Source: Hyphomicrobium_A sp963745205
GTDB taxonomy: Bacteria; Pseudomonadota; Alphaproteobacteria; Rhizobiales; Hyphomicrobiaceae
Direction: 5' to 3'
Length of the DNA: 64,000 nucleotides
Assembly: GCA_963745205.1 (NCBI GenBank)
Contig: CAVUWX010000006.1
Span: forward strand, 48,183 to 112,182
The notes under the pieces were generated by a model. The model saw only the letters and a list, made by a program, of their open reading frames with translations. It did no database searches and had not been told where the DNA came from. Position 1 is the first letter of the stretch; each line of letters starts with the position of its first letter. Position numbers and translations under genes: made by a program. Of this stretch, positions 35,866 through 44,783 are shown piece by piece.

Positions 35866-37512
35866 ATGGCCCCCCACGTAAAACGTGCGTACGCACCCAA
35901 GGCGTGGCGGGGCCGCGTCGTCCCCGCGGTTTTGGCCTTGAACCTCTGCGCGGGCACCTTGAGCCTTTGCGCGGGCACCGCCGCGGCGGCCCCGCCCGAG
36001 ATCCGCACCTCGGCGAAGAACGTGGTGCCGGCGTGCGTCACGCCGCAGCGGCTGATGAGCTTCCTCAAGAGCCGCAACCCCAACCTGGATGCACGCTTCG
36101 CCAATATCGCCAACCTATACAAGCGTCATGGCGAGCGCTGGCACGTGCGGTGGGACTACGCTTTCTACCAGATGGCGGTGGAGACCAACTTCCTTTCCTA
36201 TAAGCAAGGCAACGGCCGCTGGGGCGACGTCGATCCCAAGCAGAACAACTTCGCCGGGCTCGGCACGACGGGTGGCGGCATCCCCGGCGACAGCTATCCT
36301 GACGTCAACACCGGCGTGCTCGCGCAGATCCAGCATCTCGTCGCTTACTCGGGCGAGCACGTCGCCGATCCGGTCGGCGCACGCACCAAGCTGAAGCAGG
36401 ACGACATCATCGAGCAGATGGCGCGCTTGAAGGGCCACGTCACCTTCAACGATCTGTCGCACCGCTGGGCGGTCGACCGCCACTATGGCGCCGCCATCGA
36501 ATGGGTCGCTGGCAACTACCGCGCGGTCTATTGCAAGCCAGGCATGCAGCGTGCCGAGACTGAAGCTGACCAAACAGGAGCTGCCTCTGCGCCAGTCCCC
36601 GTGGCCAAACCGGTGGTTGCCCTGGCACGGGCCGAAGCGCTCGGCGGACCCACCGATGTGGCCGAGGCCACGCCGGAACCGGCTGCAGACGCATCGGCTG
36701 AGCCGGCCGCCGTCGTGGCCGCCGCGGCTCCTGAGCCAGCGACAGCACCCGAGGCAATGGCGACCGAGACGACAGCAGCAGTCGCGCCCGTGCGTACGAT
36801 CTGGTCGCGTGACAAGCAGCAGGAGCCGGCTTCCGCGCCGCAAACTTCCACCGACGCAACGCCGGCCGCCGACGTGGCGGCGACGAAGCCCGTGCCCGCA
36901 AGCAAGACAAAGGCCACGCAACGGATCGCGCCGCTGCCGGTCGCCAAGGCCACGCTGGTGCCAACGTCACCCGTCGTCGTCGCAGCTGCCGAAACGCCGC
37001 CGGCTGCGAGGGCCGCCACGGATCCGGCACCTACGCCTATTGCGAGCCACGTGCCCGAGGAGTTGCCGGTGGAGGAGCCCAAGCCCGCCGTCGTTGCGAT
37101 GCCGGCCACCGCCGCGATCGACGCTGCGCCCGCGACGCCGCCCGCGCTCGCAGTTCCGCTCGATGTGCGAGCCTTCACCTTCGCGCCGGCGCTGAACCTC
37201 GCCGAGCTCACCCCGAGCCAGCAGCCGAAGCCGGCCGCGGCGACGGGCGCATGCCGCGTGCTCGCCGCGAGCTACGGCGGCAAGAAGACCTTGCTCGTGC
37301 GCACGCAGACCGGTGCAGAGACCCACTACACCGCCCTTACGGTTCTCGACGGCTTCGAGGCCTCGATGTTCGACAACTTCGTCAAGGCGCACGCGCCGGG
37401 CGGCGCGAGCATCGGGGAATACGAGACTAAGGACGCCGCGCTCGCAAAGGCGAAGGAGCTCTGCCCGGGATCGGCAGCAGCACCCAAAGTCGAGGGAGCG
37501 AGCGCAGGCTAG
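35866..37512 (+). CDS. Glucosaminidase-domain exported protein, copy 2
   Basis: 548 residues, intact paralogue of the upstream gene. Signal region with a repeated LNLCAGTLSLCAGTAAA, then the glucosaminidase domain: PEIRTSAKNVVPACVTPQRL, WDYAFYQMAVETNFLSYKQG with the catalytic-type Glu, KQNNFAGLGTTGGGIPGDSY, and AAIEWVAGNYRAVYC. About 250 residues of Ala/Pro/Thr-rich linker lead to a C-terminal module CRVLAASYGGKKTLLVRTQT ending KAKELCPGS, which may bind the wall or form a disulfide-held cap. Probably cleaves glycan strands during growth or division. A strong hairpin terminator follows. Confidence 0.88.
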   Translation: MAPHVKRAYAPKAWRGRVVPAVLALNLCAGTLSLCAGTAAAAPPEIRTSAKNVVPACVTPQRLMSFLKSRNPNLDARFANIANLYKRHGERWHVRWDYAFYQMAVETNFLSYKQGNGRWGDVDPKQNNFAGLGTTGGGIPGDSYPDVNTGVLAQIQHLVAYSGEHVADPVGARTKLKQDDIIEQMARLKGHVTFNDLSHRWAVDRHYGAAIEWVAGNYRAVYCKPGMQRAETEADQTGAASAPVPVAKPVVALARAEALGGPTDVAEATPEPAADASAEPAAVVAAAAPEPATAPEAMATETTAAVAPVRTIWSRDKQQEPASAPQTSTDATPAADVAATKPVPASKTKATQRIAPLPVAKATLVPTSPVVVAAAETPPAARAATDPAPTPIASHVPEELPVEEPKPAVVAMPATAAIDAAPATPPALAVPLDVRAFTFAPALNLAELTPSQQPKPAAATGACRVLAASYGGKKTLLVRTQTGAETHYTALTVLDGFEASMFDNFVKAHAPGGASIGEYETKDAALAKAKELCPGSAAAPKVEGASAG

Positions 37513-37519
37513 ACGGGGA

Positions 37520-37562
37520 CCGCCCTTCTCTGGACCATCTGCATGGGGTCCAGAGAGGGCGG
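37520..37562. terminator. Long hairpin terminator between convergent genes
   Basis: CCGCCCTTCTCTGGACC pairs with GGTCCAGAGAGGGCGG over 16 base pairs with a single bulged T and a loop of about ten bases. It sits just after the glucosaminidase stop and before the end of the convergent GT21 gene. No T tract. Confidence 0.6.
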
Positions 37563-37604
37563 GCGCCGCCTTGAGATCCTCAAAGGCGATCTGCGTAGTT
37601 GCGG

Positions 37605-38735
37605 CTAGTTGCCCGCGACCGCGTCGGCGAGCTTCATCTCGTTGCCGCGCCAGCTTACCGTCTTGCCGACCCAGGCCTGCGCCCACAGAGCTGGGAGCAT
37701 GAGATCGCGCGTTATCCACGCGAGCGGCGACGACGTGCTGATTGGCCAGCCGGCGGCCCGCGCAAGACACGCCTCGCAGGCGTACCAAAAGGCTGCAAGC
37801 GCGGCGCTAGCGGCGAACGGCGACAGGTCTGCGGCTTGGGCGGCAAAGGCTGCGGCGAGCATCGGCGCAAAGCCACTAGAGAGCACCTCCGGCAGGAAGA
37901 ACGCGGGGAAGGTCGCGCGCCGCAGCTTTGCCCAGCGCACTTGCCGCAGCCACACGGCCCGCGCGGAGCGATGCCCCAGCGGCTGACCGAAGGCGCCATC
38001 GACGAGCCGCACCCGGCGCCCGGCGCGACGCACCACCTTGGTCGCGGCGGCGTCCTCGGCGATTTCGGCTCCGAGCACGCGAATGCCGCCAGCGTTCTCG
38101 AGATCGACGCGCCGCCACAGCATCGTCTTTCCCTGCGCGAAGCCCAGCCCGACGCTGTCGGCGGCGTACTGCCAGCGCGCCTGGTAGGTGTTGAGGAACG
38201 CGCACTCAACCTCCGCCCAAAAGCCGTTCGGCATGCATCCGATGGGCGGCGCGCACAGAAGCCCGGTGTCGGCGCGCCAGCCGGACAGCAGGCGGTCAAT
38301 GTAGTCCGATGGCATCAGCACATTGCTGTCGGCCATCACCACCCAATCGTGGCGCGCGGCGCGCCAGCCCTTGATGAGGTTGTTGAGCTTGGGGTTCGAC
38401 GTGACGTTGTCGCGCCCGATGAGCAGGCGCGCCGACACGTTGGGGTGCTCCGCGATCAGCCGGCGGATGACGGGGACGACCGGGTCGTGCGCGTCATCGC
38501 AGCACAGGATCAGCTCGTAGTTGGGGTAGCTCAGCTCGAAGCCTGAGCGCAGCGTCAGCTCGTCGTAGGGGTCGAGGCCGCGCACGGTGCGCAAGAGGGT
38601 CACCGGCGGCCCGCCCGCGAAGCTCACGCACTCCGTGGTTCTGCGCAGGCGCCGAACAGCTAGGAGCGTGCTTGCGAGATGAAGCAGCGTGGCGAGCAGA
38701 GCGAAGAGCGCACATGCGAGCGCGAACTCGGTCAT
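37605..38735 (-). CDS. GT21 family glycosyltransferase (ceramide glucosyltransferase / HpnI-like)
   Basis: 376 residues. N-terminal membrane helix (LACALFALLATLLHLASTLL), then a GT-A fold: VTLLRTVRGLDPYDE, ELILCCDDAHDP, NPKLNNLIKGWRAARHDWVV, MADSNVLMPSDY (D1 region), GAEIAEDAAATK (D3 region) and LRQVRWAKLRR, the (Q/R)xxRW motif of GT21. Several hydrophobic segments follow at the C-terminus. Members glucosylate ceramide or, as HpnI, attach N-acetylglucosamine to hopanoid-head precursors at the inner membrane; the acceptor here is unknown. ATG 38735 begins MTEFALA; the frame is open upstream. Confidence 0.9.
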   Translation of the reverse strand: MTEFALACALFALLATLLHLASTLLAVRRLRRTTECVSFAGGPPVTLLRTVRGLDPYDELTLRSGFELSYPNYELILCCDDAHDPVVPVIRRLIAEHPNVSARLLIGRDNVTSNPKLNNLIKGWRAARHDWVVMADSNVLMPSDYIDRLLSGWRADTGLLCAPPIGCMPNGFWAEVECAFLNTYQARWQYAADSVGLGFAQGKTMLWRRVDLENAGGIRVLGAEIAEDAAATKVVRRAGRRVRLVDGAFGQPLGHRSARAVWLRQVRWAKLRRATFPAFFLPEVLSSGFAPMLAAAFAAQAADLSPFAASAALAAFWYACEACLARAAGWPISTSSPLAWITRDLMLPALWAQAWVGKTVSWRGNEMKLADAVAGN

Positions 38736-38866
38736 CGGCTGCCTTGAGATTGATTGCGAGGCAAGCGAGCTACGAGCGCGGATTCTTCTTGAGATTCGAT
38801 GACACTGGAATGACAGCGGCAATGCCAGATGGCCGCACGTCGGCGTTAAGCATGGCGATGCGCAGC

Positions 38867-39847
38867 TTACTGCGCCGGGGCGAGATACTTGAGCGCAACG
38901 TTCGACAGCGCCCCGCCGACGACGCAGGGGATGCCGACCGCGAGCGCGCCCGCGCCCGCGGCGCCTATGCCCGCGACCCCCGCGCCAACGCAGCCCAGGG
39001 CGAAGGCGGTCTGTCCAGCCTGGCCCCACCACGCGAAGTTGCGAGCGTTTTCGGAGCCTTTGGTCTTGAGCACCTCGACGGAGTCCAGGGCGTCCTTGCG
39101 GATGTGAGCGAGTTCGAACGTCTCGCAGGACTCGATGACGTCCTTGAGTGGAACCTCTACCTCATCCGGCTGATGCGGAAGGGAGGTCTTGAGGTAGCCC
39201 AAGAGCTCGGGGTCACGCGAGGCGTTCTGCGCCAGCGTCCACTTCACCATGCTGCCGATGGTTAGCTTTTCGACGTTGTTCTTGTCCCCTGACCAGGCGA
39301 GCGTGCGTACAAGGCGCTGAATGGGCTCGGACGATCCCGTCGCGAAGTAGTAGCCCCAGTTGGCGTCGATCGCGATGGGGTTATCCAGCGGCATATCCCT
39401 CAGCACCGGCAGCTTGCCGTAGAGGTAGCGATCGATGACGATGCGCCGCGCCGGCATGCGCTCGACGAACTTGCCCAGCAGCTCCTTCCATTCGGCTAGC
39501 CCCGAGAAGGCGATCGCCTTGACGACGACCACCTGATCGGGCGGCGGCATGGGAAACATGTCGGAGATTAGCTTCTCGGCCTTGTCCGGATTGGTGCCGA
39601 TCACGCCGGCAATGAAGCCCACGTAGATGCCGGCTTGCTCCACGTCTTTCAGCAGCCCCAGATCGCGCATGGCCTTGTAGGCCTCCGCGAGCCGCTCGGG
39701 CTCAGGGTTGTGGCGGTAGTCGTTGATCCACTGCAGGACCAGCTCGGGTTTGGTGAACGGCGGCTTTTTCGGCTTGCCCTTGGCGCCGGCGGCGACGGGC
39801 GCGAACGCCAGAGCGATCGCAGCGAGCAGAAGCGCCGTCCAACGCAT
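38867..39847 (-). CDS. Hypothetical exported protein with C-terminal Gly/Ala-rich helix
   Basis: 326 residues. Signal peptide (LLLAAIALAFAPVAAGAKG), then KPPFTKPELVLQWINDYRHN and a mostly helical domain with DMFPMPPPDQVVVVKAIAFS and WGYYFATGSSEPIQRLVRTL. Near the end a hydrophobic Gly/Ala-rich stretch (CVGAGVAGIGAAGAGALAVG) could insert in a membrane. ATG 39847 is preceded by GGTGGGG at seven bases and puts the signal peptide at the N-terminus; ATG 39895 is possible. Function unknown. Confidence 0.72.
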   Translation of the reverse strand: MRWTALLLAAIALAFAPVAAGAKGKPKKPPFTKPELVLQWINDYRHNPEPERLAEAYKAMRDLGLLKDVEQAGIYVGFIAGVIGTNPDKAEKLISDMFPMPPPDQVVVVKAIAFSGLAEWKELLGKFVERMPARRIVIDRYLYGKLPVLRDMPLDNPIAIDANWGYYFATGSSEPIQRLVRTLAWSGDKNNVEKLTIGSMVKWTLAQNASRDPELLGYLKTSLPHQPDEVEVPLKDVIESCETFELAHIRKDALDSVEVLKTKGSENARNFAWWGQAGQTAFALGCVGAGVAGIGAAGAGALAVGIPCVVGGALSNVALKYLAPAQ

Positions 39848-39995
39848 GAAATTGCCCCACCGCGCGTTCACGTGCGCTATCCTGACGTTCGACATTCAGC
39901 CTGCTTTCCCGGCTCACCCCGAGCTGGGCTCAGTCACAAGAAAAGTACGTATTGTCAATTTGATGGCAGAAGCCGGCATCGGGCTCCCCCGGCGT

Positions 39996-40995
39996 TCACA
40001 AAGTCAGGACGACCTTGCCGATATGGCTCTCCTCCATGCGCTGATGCGCCTTGGCGGCTTCGCGCCAGCGGATAGGTGGCGTCGATGACGATGCGGACGC
40101 GTTTTTCCGCGATCAGCGGCAGCACCTTCTCCTCGACCGCGCGCGCGATCGCAGCCTTCACCTCGGCCGAGCGGATGCGCAGCGTGGATCCCGTCAGCGT
40201 CAAGCGCTTCAGCATGACGCGCATGAGGTCGATCGTGACCTTGGATCCCTTCTGGAAGGCAATATTCACCAGGCGGCCGTCGTCGGCGAGCGAGCGGATG
40301 TTGCGCTCGACGTAGTCGGCGCCGACGATGTCGAGGATGACGTTGACGCCTTTGCCCTCGGTCACGGCCTTGACCACCTCGACGAAGTCCTCGGTGTTGT
40401 AGTCGACGGCGCGCGTCGCCCCGAGCTTGCGGCAGGCCTCGCATTTCTCCGGCGAGCCCGCGGTCGCAATCACATGAGCGCCGAGCACGTGTGCGAGCTG
40501 GATCGCGGCGACGCCGATGCCGCTCGTTCCGCCGTGCATCAGGAACCATTCGCCACTCTTCAGTCCGCCGCGCTCGAACACGTTGTGCCAGACGGTGAAG
40601 AAGCCCTCAGGGATCGCAGCGGCCTCCACCATGGAGAGGGTCGCTGGCACCGGCAGACAGACGGTCTCGTCGGCGACGCAATACTCGGCGTAGCCGCCGC
40701 CGTTGACGAGGGCCATCACGCGGTCGCCTTCGCGGAAGCGCTGCGCGCCCGAACCCAAAGCCGCAACAGTACCAGCGACCTCGAGCCCCGGGATCTCCGA
40801 ATGCCCCTTGGGCGCGGGATAATTGCCCTGGCGTTGCATGAGGTCGGGACGGTTGACCCCCGCCGCCGCGACCTTGATGAGCACCTGCCCCGGACCCGGC
40901 GCGGGTACGGCTAGCGTCACCGGCCGTAGCGCCTCGGGGCCTCCGCCGTTATCCGCAATGGCGACGGCGGTCATGGTGGCGGGCGGCGTCGGCAT
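39996..40995 (-). pseudogene. NAD(P)H-quinone oxidoreductase (PIG3/zinc-free MDR type), one late frameshift
   Basis: Medium-chain reductase without zinc, about 330 residues. GPGQVLIKVAAAGVNRPDLM, QRQGNYPAPKGHSEIPGLEV, HGGTSGIGVAAIQLAHVLGA (cofactor motif) and LDIVGADYVERNIRSLADDG are typical of the PIG3 quinone-oxidoreductase group. At about 40063 an extra C breaks the frame after IDATYPLA; the other frame supplies EAAKAHQRMEESHIGKVVLT and a TGA at 39996-39998, the standard family ending. The uncorrected frame would run to 39955. Start at ATG 40995 with AGGA six bases upstream. Confidence 0.88.
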
Positions 40996-41160
40996 TGCTG
41001 ATCCTGCTCCCTCGCGGTCATTGCGCGCGTTGATGCCCGAGCGGGCCAGCGGAAACAAGCACCCCATAGCGTCCCATGGCCGTCAACTTGTGCGCGCCTG
41101 GCGCTTATCGCAAAGTCCGCGCTCGGCAACGCGGGCGGGCGCGACAATAAGGAGAGGCCG

Positions 41161-41349
41161 ATGGATTGGGACGAGGTCAAGCCCAAGCCGAAAGTGGGCG
41201 CGGCGATCGGCGAAAATCTCGAGACGCTGTCGGTCGCCGAGCTCGAGGCGCGCATCGTCGAGTTCGAGCGCGAGATTGCGCGTGTCAAAACGGAGCTTGA
41301 GAAGAAGCGGCGGCATGAAGACGCCGCGAGCGCGCTGTTCAAGCGTTAA
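41161..41349 (+). CDS. DUF1192 family protein
   Basis: 62 residues, charged and helical. MDWDEVKPKPKVGAAIGENL followed by LSVAELEARIVEFEREIARV and KTELEKKRRHE is the DUF1192 pattern (DxD..P....IG.dL..LSv.EL..RI..L..EI.R...). AAGGAGAG lies just upstream of the ATG. Divergent from the quinone oxidoreductase. Function unknown; commonly found near rcdA and rpmE in Rhizobiales. Confidence 0.85.
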   Translation: MDWDEVKPKPKVGAAIGENLETLSVAELEARIVEFEREIARVKTELEKKRRHEDAASALFKR

Positions 41350-41459
41350 TGCGGCTCGCGTCTTCTCGATCGCAAATGGCAACCCTCTTTAGTACCGATG
41401 CGAGCCTTAGCTCGGTCCGCGCAATCGTAACCGCGGCCCCGTTTGCACGCCCCGCGTTG

Positions 41460-41474
41460 TTAACCGTTTATTAG
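41460..41474. promoter_or_regulatory. CtrA-type box upstream of the sRNA/rcdA locus
   Basis: TTAA-CCGTTTA-TTAG, one mismatch from the TTAA-N7-TTAA consensus of the cell-cycle regulator CtrA. It lies about 22-36 bases upstream of the predicted 5' end of the small RNA, i.e. over the expected -35 position, and 230 bases upstream of rcdA. Confidence 0.5.
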
Positions 41475-41496
41475 GGTTAGGCGGGTAACTTCCCGT

Positions 41497-41587
41497 TATC
41501 CAGTCTTCTGGATCCTGAGTGGCACCTGCCGCTCTGTTTGACGCCTCCCTGTTGACTTCAGAGCCGCTTCACAGCGGCTCTTTTTTT
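41497..41587 (+). ncRNA. Candidate small RNA with three stem-loops and an anti-Shine-Dalgarno loop (alpha-r8/suhB-like)
   Basis: Stem 1 ATCCAG-TCTT-CTGGAT (41498-41513). Stem 2 GAGTGGCA-CC-TGCCGCTC (41517-41534). Stem 3 is a textbook terminator, AGAGCCGCT-TCAC-AGCGGCTC (41560-41580) plus seven T. Between stems 2 and 3 is an unpaired TGTTTGACGCCTCCCTGTTG, whose CCTCCC could pair with ribosome binding sites. No coding frame fits, and the nearest upstream gene ends 150 bases earlier, so the terminator most likely ends an independent transcript. The layout (three hairpins, CUCCC in the linker) matches what I recall of the alphaproteobacterial alpha-r8/MmgR (suhB) sRNA family. Confidence 0.7.
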
Positions 41588-41705
41588 GCATCCACAAATC
41601 TTGAGCCTCATCGCCCCGCTTTTGGCCATGTTGTTAACGATAGCTTGGCAGGGTGTGAGCATGGTAAAAACGTCGTGTTGTAGAACGAGTGTGTCAGATC
41701 GGGTC

Positions 41706-42248
41706 ATGAGCAACGGGTCGCGCGTCGGAAGCGGCATCTCGCCGAGCAACGTTACCGTTTCCTTTGGGGAGCGGTATCAAGCCTCAGAGCAGTTCGATCT
41801 CGTCTTCAAGGAGGGCATGGCGCTGGTCGAGCGCACGGCGTCCTATCTTGAAGGCCCCGGCCGCGCCGAGGCGAAGCGCCTCGCGGCCCCCGCCAATGTC
41901 CTTTATGCCTCCGAGAGCATGCGCCTGACGACGCGGCTCCTCGACCTGGCATCGTGGCTCCTCATTCGCCGCGCTTTGAAGGAAGGCGAGATCAGCGAGA
42001 CCGAGGCCCAAAGGAAGCGCTCCAGCGTCTCACTGCACGGGCCGGCGAAGCCGGCTCACGTGCAAGGGTACGATACGCTCCCGCAAGGGATGCGCGACCT
42101 CATCACGGAAAGCTATGCTTTGTACGATCGCATCGTGCGCCTCGACCGCGCCTTGAGCGTCACGCTCGAGGAAGTGAGCACCGAGCCGGTGCGCTCAAAC
42201 CCGGTCGGCGTGCAGATGGATCGCCTGCGCGTGGCCTTCAGCAGCTAG
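41706..42248 (+). CDS. rcdA: RcdA-like protein (DUF1465), CtrA-degradation adaptor family
   Basis: 180 residues, helical. VTVSFGERYQASEQFDLVFK, GMALVERTASYLEGPGRAEA, ESMRLTTRLLDLASWLLIRR and LPQGMRDLITESYALYDRIV are the blocks of the DUF1465/RcdA family. In Caulobacter RcdA links the CpdR-primed ClpXP protease to CtrA and other substrates. Start set at ATG 41706 to match the usual family length; ATG 41661 is possible. Follows the sRNA and a CtrA-like box; a bidirectional terminator separates it from rpmE. Confidence 0.85.
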   Translation: MSNGSRVGSGISPSNVTVSFGERYQASEQFDLVFKEGMALVERTASYLEGPGRAEAKRLAAPANVLYASESMRLTTRLLDLASWLLIRRALKEGEISETEAQRKRSSVSLHGPAKPAHVQGYDTLPQGMRDLITESYALYDRIVRLDRALSVTLEEVSTEPVRSNPVGVQMDRLRVAFSS

Positions 42249-42279
42249 GCAGCAAAACCTTAGGTTGCCTGTAAATTGA

Positions 42280-42304
42280 AAAGCCCGGCTGATGGCCGGG
42301 CTTT
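42280..42304. terminator. Bidirectional terminator between rcdA and rpmE
   Basis: AAAGCCCGGC / GCCGGGCTTT with a five-base loop, flanked by A-rich sequence on the left and T residues on the right, so it works for both converging genes. Confidence 0.85.
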
Positions 42305-42341
42305 CACGTTCGCGCCTGTCCTTTTGCCGCATCGGCGACGA

Positions 42342-42566
42342 TCAGAACAGACCTTCGAACTTCTTCTTGAACCGCGACAGCCGGCCGCCGCGGTCGGTCA
42401 GGCGTTGGTCGCCGCCGGTCCACGCGGGGTGCGAGGTCGGGTCGATCTCGAGGTGGAGCTCATCGCCCTCTTTGCCGTAGGTCGAATAGGTGATGAACTC
42501 CGTACCATCGGTCATGATGACCTTGATCTGATGGTAATCGGGGTGCAGTTCGGGCGTGGTCTTCAT
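42342..42566 (-). CDS. rpmE: 50S ribosomal protein L31 (cysteine-free, C-minus form)
   Basis: 74 residues: MKTTPELHPDYHQIKVIMTD, then STYGKEGDELHLEIDPTSHP, AWTGGDQRL and RGGRLSRFKKKFEGLF. It lacks the zinc-binding CxxC and is the zinc-independent form standard for alphaproteobacteria. Start ATG 42566, with a poor upstream match to Shine-Dalgarno; the frame is open to 42686. Confidence 0.95.
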   Translation of the reverse strand: MKTTPELHPDYHQIKVIMTDGTEFITYSTYGKEGDELHLEIDPTSHPAWTGGDQRLTDRGGRLSRFKKKFEGLF

Positions 42567-42768
42567 GGGCTGCTCACAAATCCGGTCGTTTGAAGCCGCC
42601 TCTATAATCGAGATGTGCTGCGGGCACAAGGCGCGCAGACCGACCATGTCCGGGGGCGCCTCGAAAAACCCGCGGCCCCATGCCACTTGAGCGGCTAGGG
42701 GCCGTCAGGCATGGTCGCACGGTCGAGCGCCGCTCCTCCAGCTATCGGTAAGAAAAGAGCACATCAGC

Positions 42769-44604
42769 TTGATCGGCAAAACCCAAGCGCACGACGACGT
42801 CGTGCCCGGCAGCGAGCCACCGTCCGAACCGGGCGCCCGGACGGACGACGCTCAGGCATCGCTGCGGCCGGTGATGGCGCTCATACCCTATCTCACCCGC
42901 TACAAGCGCAAGCTCACGCTGGCGGGCGTCTCCTTAGTCGTCAGCGCCGTCGCCATGCTCGTCATCCCGATGGCCGTGCGCCGCGTGATCGACCTGGGCT
43001 TCGGCTCCAAGGACGGCCTGTTCGTCGACCGCTACTTCGCCATGCTGGTCGTCATCGGCTTCATCCTCGCCATCGCCAGCGCGGCGCGCTTCTATTACGT
43101 GAACTGGCTGGGTGAGCGCGTCGTCGCCGATCTTCGCAGCGACATCTTCCAGCACATCGCCGCGCTAGGGCCGGCCTTTTTCGAGCGGGCGCATTCAGGC
43201 GAGCTGATGAGCCGGCTCACCGCCGATACCACGCAGATGAAGGCCGTCGCGGGCTCCTCCCTCTCCCAATCGCTGCGCAGCCTCATCATGCTCGTGGGCG
43301 CCCTCGTCATGATGTTCGTGACGAGCCCGCGCCTGTCGCTCTTGGTTCTGCTCGCGATTCCCGCCGTGATGCTCCCGCTCATCGCTTTCGGCCGCTGGGT
43401 GCGCAAGCTGTCGCGGCGCGCGCAGGATACGCTGGCGGAAGCCTCTGCCTACGCCGCCGAGAACCTGAGCGCCGTGCGCACGATGCAGGCCTTCGCCTAC
43501 GAGACGACGGCCTCGAAGCGCTATCGCAAAGCGGTCGAACGCTCGTTCGCCGCCGCCAAGGAGCGCATGAAGGCGCGCGCCGTGTTGACCGCGCTCGTCA
43601 TGTTCCTCGTCGTAGCCTGCGTCACCGGCGTGCTGTGGTTCGGTGCCTCTTCCGTCATCGCCGGCAATCTATCGGGCGGGCGCCTCGGCCAATTCGTCCT
43701 CTATGCCGTGTTGGCGGCGGCGGCTTTCGTGCAGCTTTCGGAGGTGTGGGGCGAGATGGCCCAGGCCGCGGGGGCGGCGGAACGGCTGGGCGAGCTCCTG
43801 CAGGTCAAACCCGACATCCATTCTCCGGCCGACCCGGTGCCCCTGCCGACGCCGCCGCGCGGCGAGATCGAGTTCAAGAACGTGCGCTTCGCCTACCCCG
43901 ACCGCGGGGCGGACAGCGTGCTCAACGGCGTTTCGTTCCGCGTCAGGCCGGGAGAGACGGTCGCGCTGGTCGGCCCCTCCGGCGCCGGAAAATCGACCAT
44001 CTTCAACCTGCTCTTGCGCTTCTTCGATCCCATGTCGGGCGAGGTTCGCATCGATGGCGTGCGCACCGGCGACGCCGACCTCGCGGCCCTGCGCGCGCGC
44101 ACCGCACTGGTGCCCCAGGACGTGGCTCTCTTCGCCGACACCATCGCCGACAACATTCGCTACGGGGACCCGACGGCAAATATCGAAGCCGTGAAGCGCG
44201 CGGCGACGGCGGCGCAGGCCGACGACTTCATACGCGCCCTGCCCGAAGGCTACGAGACGCGGCTGGGTGAGCGCGGGCTCACGCTGTCAGGTGGTCAGCG
44301 CCAGCGCATCGCGCTCGCCCGGGCGCTCCTGAAGGACGCGCCTATCCTGCTGCTCGACGAGGCGACGAGCGCGCTCGATGCGGAAAGCGAGGCGCAGGTC
44401 CAGCGGGCGCTGGAGCGCGTCATGCGCGGGCGCACGACGCTCGTCATCGCCCATCGGCTCGCAACCGTGCAAAAGGCCGATCGCATCCTGGTCATGGACG
44501 GGGGCCGCATCGTCGAGGAAGGCACCCACGCCGAGCTGATCGCCAAGGGCGGCCTCTACGGGCGCCTTGCCGAGATGCAGTTCGCGGCCGAGGCGGCGGA
44601 ATAA
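42769..44604 (+). CDS. ABC exporter, fused membrane and ATPase domains (MsbA-like)
   Basis: 611 residues. N-terminal six-helix exporter domain (about 40-330; LAGVSLVVSAVAMLVIPMAV, ADLRSDIFQHIAALGPAFFE). C-terminal ATPase: Walker A GPSGAGKST, Q-loop LVPQDVALFADTIADNI, signature LSGGQRQRIALARALL, Walker B ILLLDEATSALDAESEAQVQ and H-loop VIAHRLATV. Functions as a homodimer in the inner membrane; the family moves lipids, lipid A or drugs. The start is TTG 42769; no ATG lies near the beginning of homology. Commonly adjacent to rpmE in this group. Confidence 0.92.
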   Translation: MIGKTQAHDDVVPGSEPPSEPGARTDDAQASLRPVMALIPYLTRYKRKLTLAGVSLVVSAVAMLVIPMAVRRVIDLGFGSKDGLFVDRYFAMLVVIGFILAIASAARFYYVNWLGERVVADLRSDIFQHIAALGPAFFERAHSGELMSRLTADTTQMKAVAGSSLSQSLRSLIMLVGALVMMFVTSPRLSLLVLLAIPAVMLPLIAFGRWVRKLSRRAQDTLAEASAYAAENLSAVRTMQAFAYETTASKRYRKAVERSFAAAKERMKARAVLTALVMFLVVACVTGVLWFGASSVIAGNLSGGRLGQFVLYAVLAAAAFVQLSEVWGEMAQAAGAAERLGELLQVKPDIHSPADPVPLPTPPRGEIEFKNVRFAYPDRGADSVLNGVSFRVRPGETVALVGPSGAGKSTIFNLLLRFFDPMSGEVRIDGVRTGDADLAALRARTALVPQDVALFADTIADNIRYGDPTANIEAVKRAATAAQADDFIRALPEGYETRLGERGLTLSGGQRQRIALARALLKDAPILLLDEATSALDAESEAQVQRALERVMRGRTTLVIAHRLATVQKADRILVMDGGRIVEEGTHAELIAKGGLYGRLAEMQFAAEAAE

Positions 44605-44783
44605 ACGGCTGACCAAGCTTCCCGCCGGCCGTGGCCCCAACAACCAAGATTTGCGCAACAATCCCGTCCATCTCGACCCGATGTTAAGGTAGAAAGGCGT
44701 AAGGCTTGGGGAACCGCGCCGGCCGGAATGCGCTTCGCCTCTAAGGCCGGAACAACGACAAATCGCCGGGGAGAACCCTGCTC

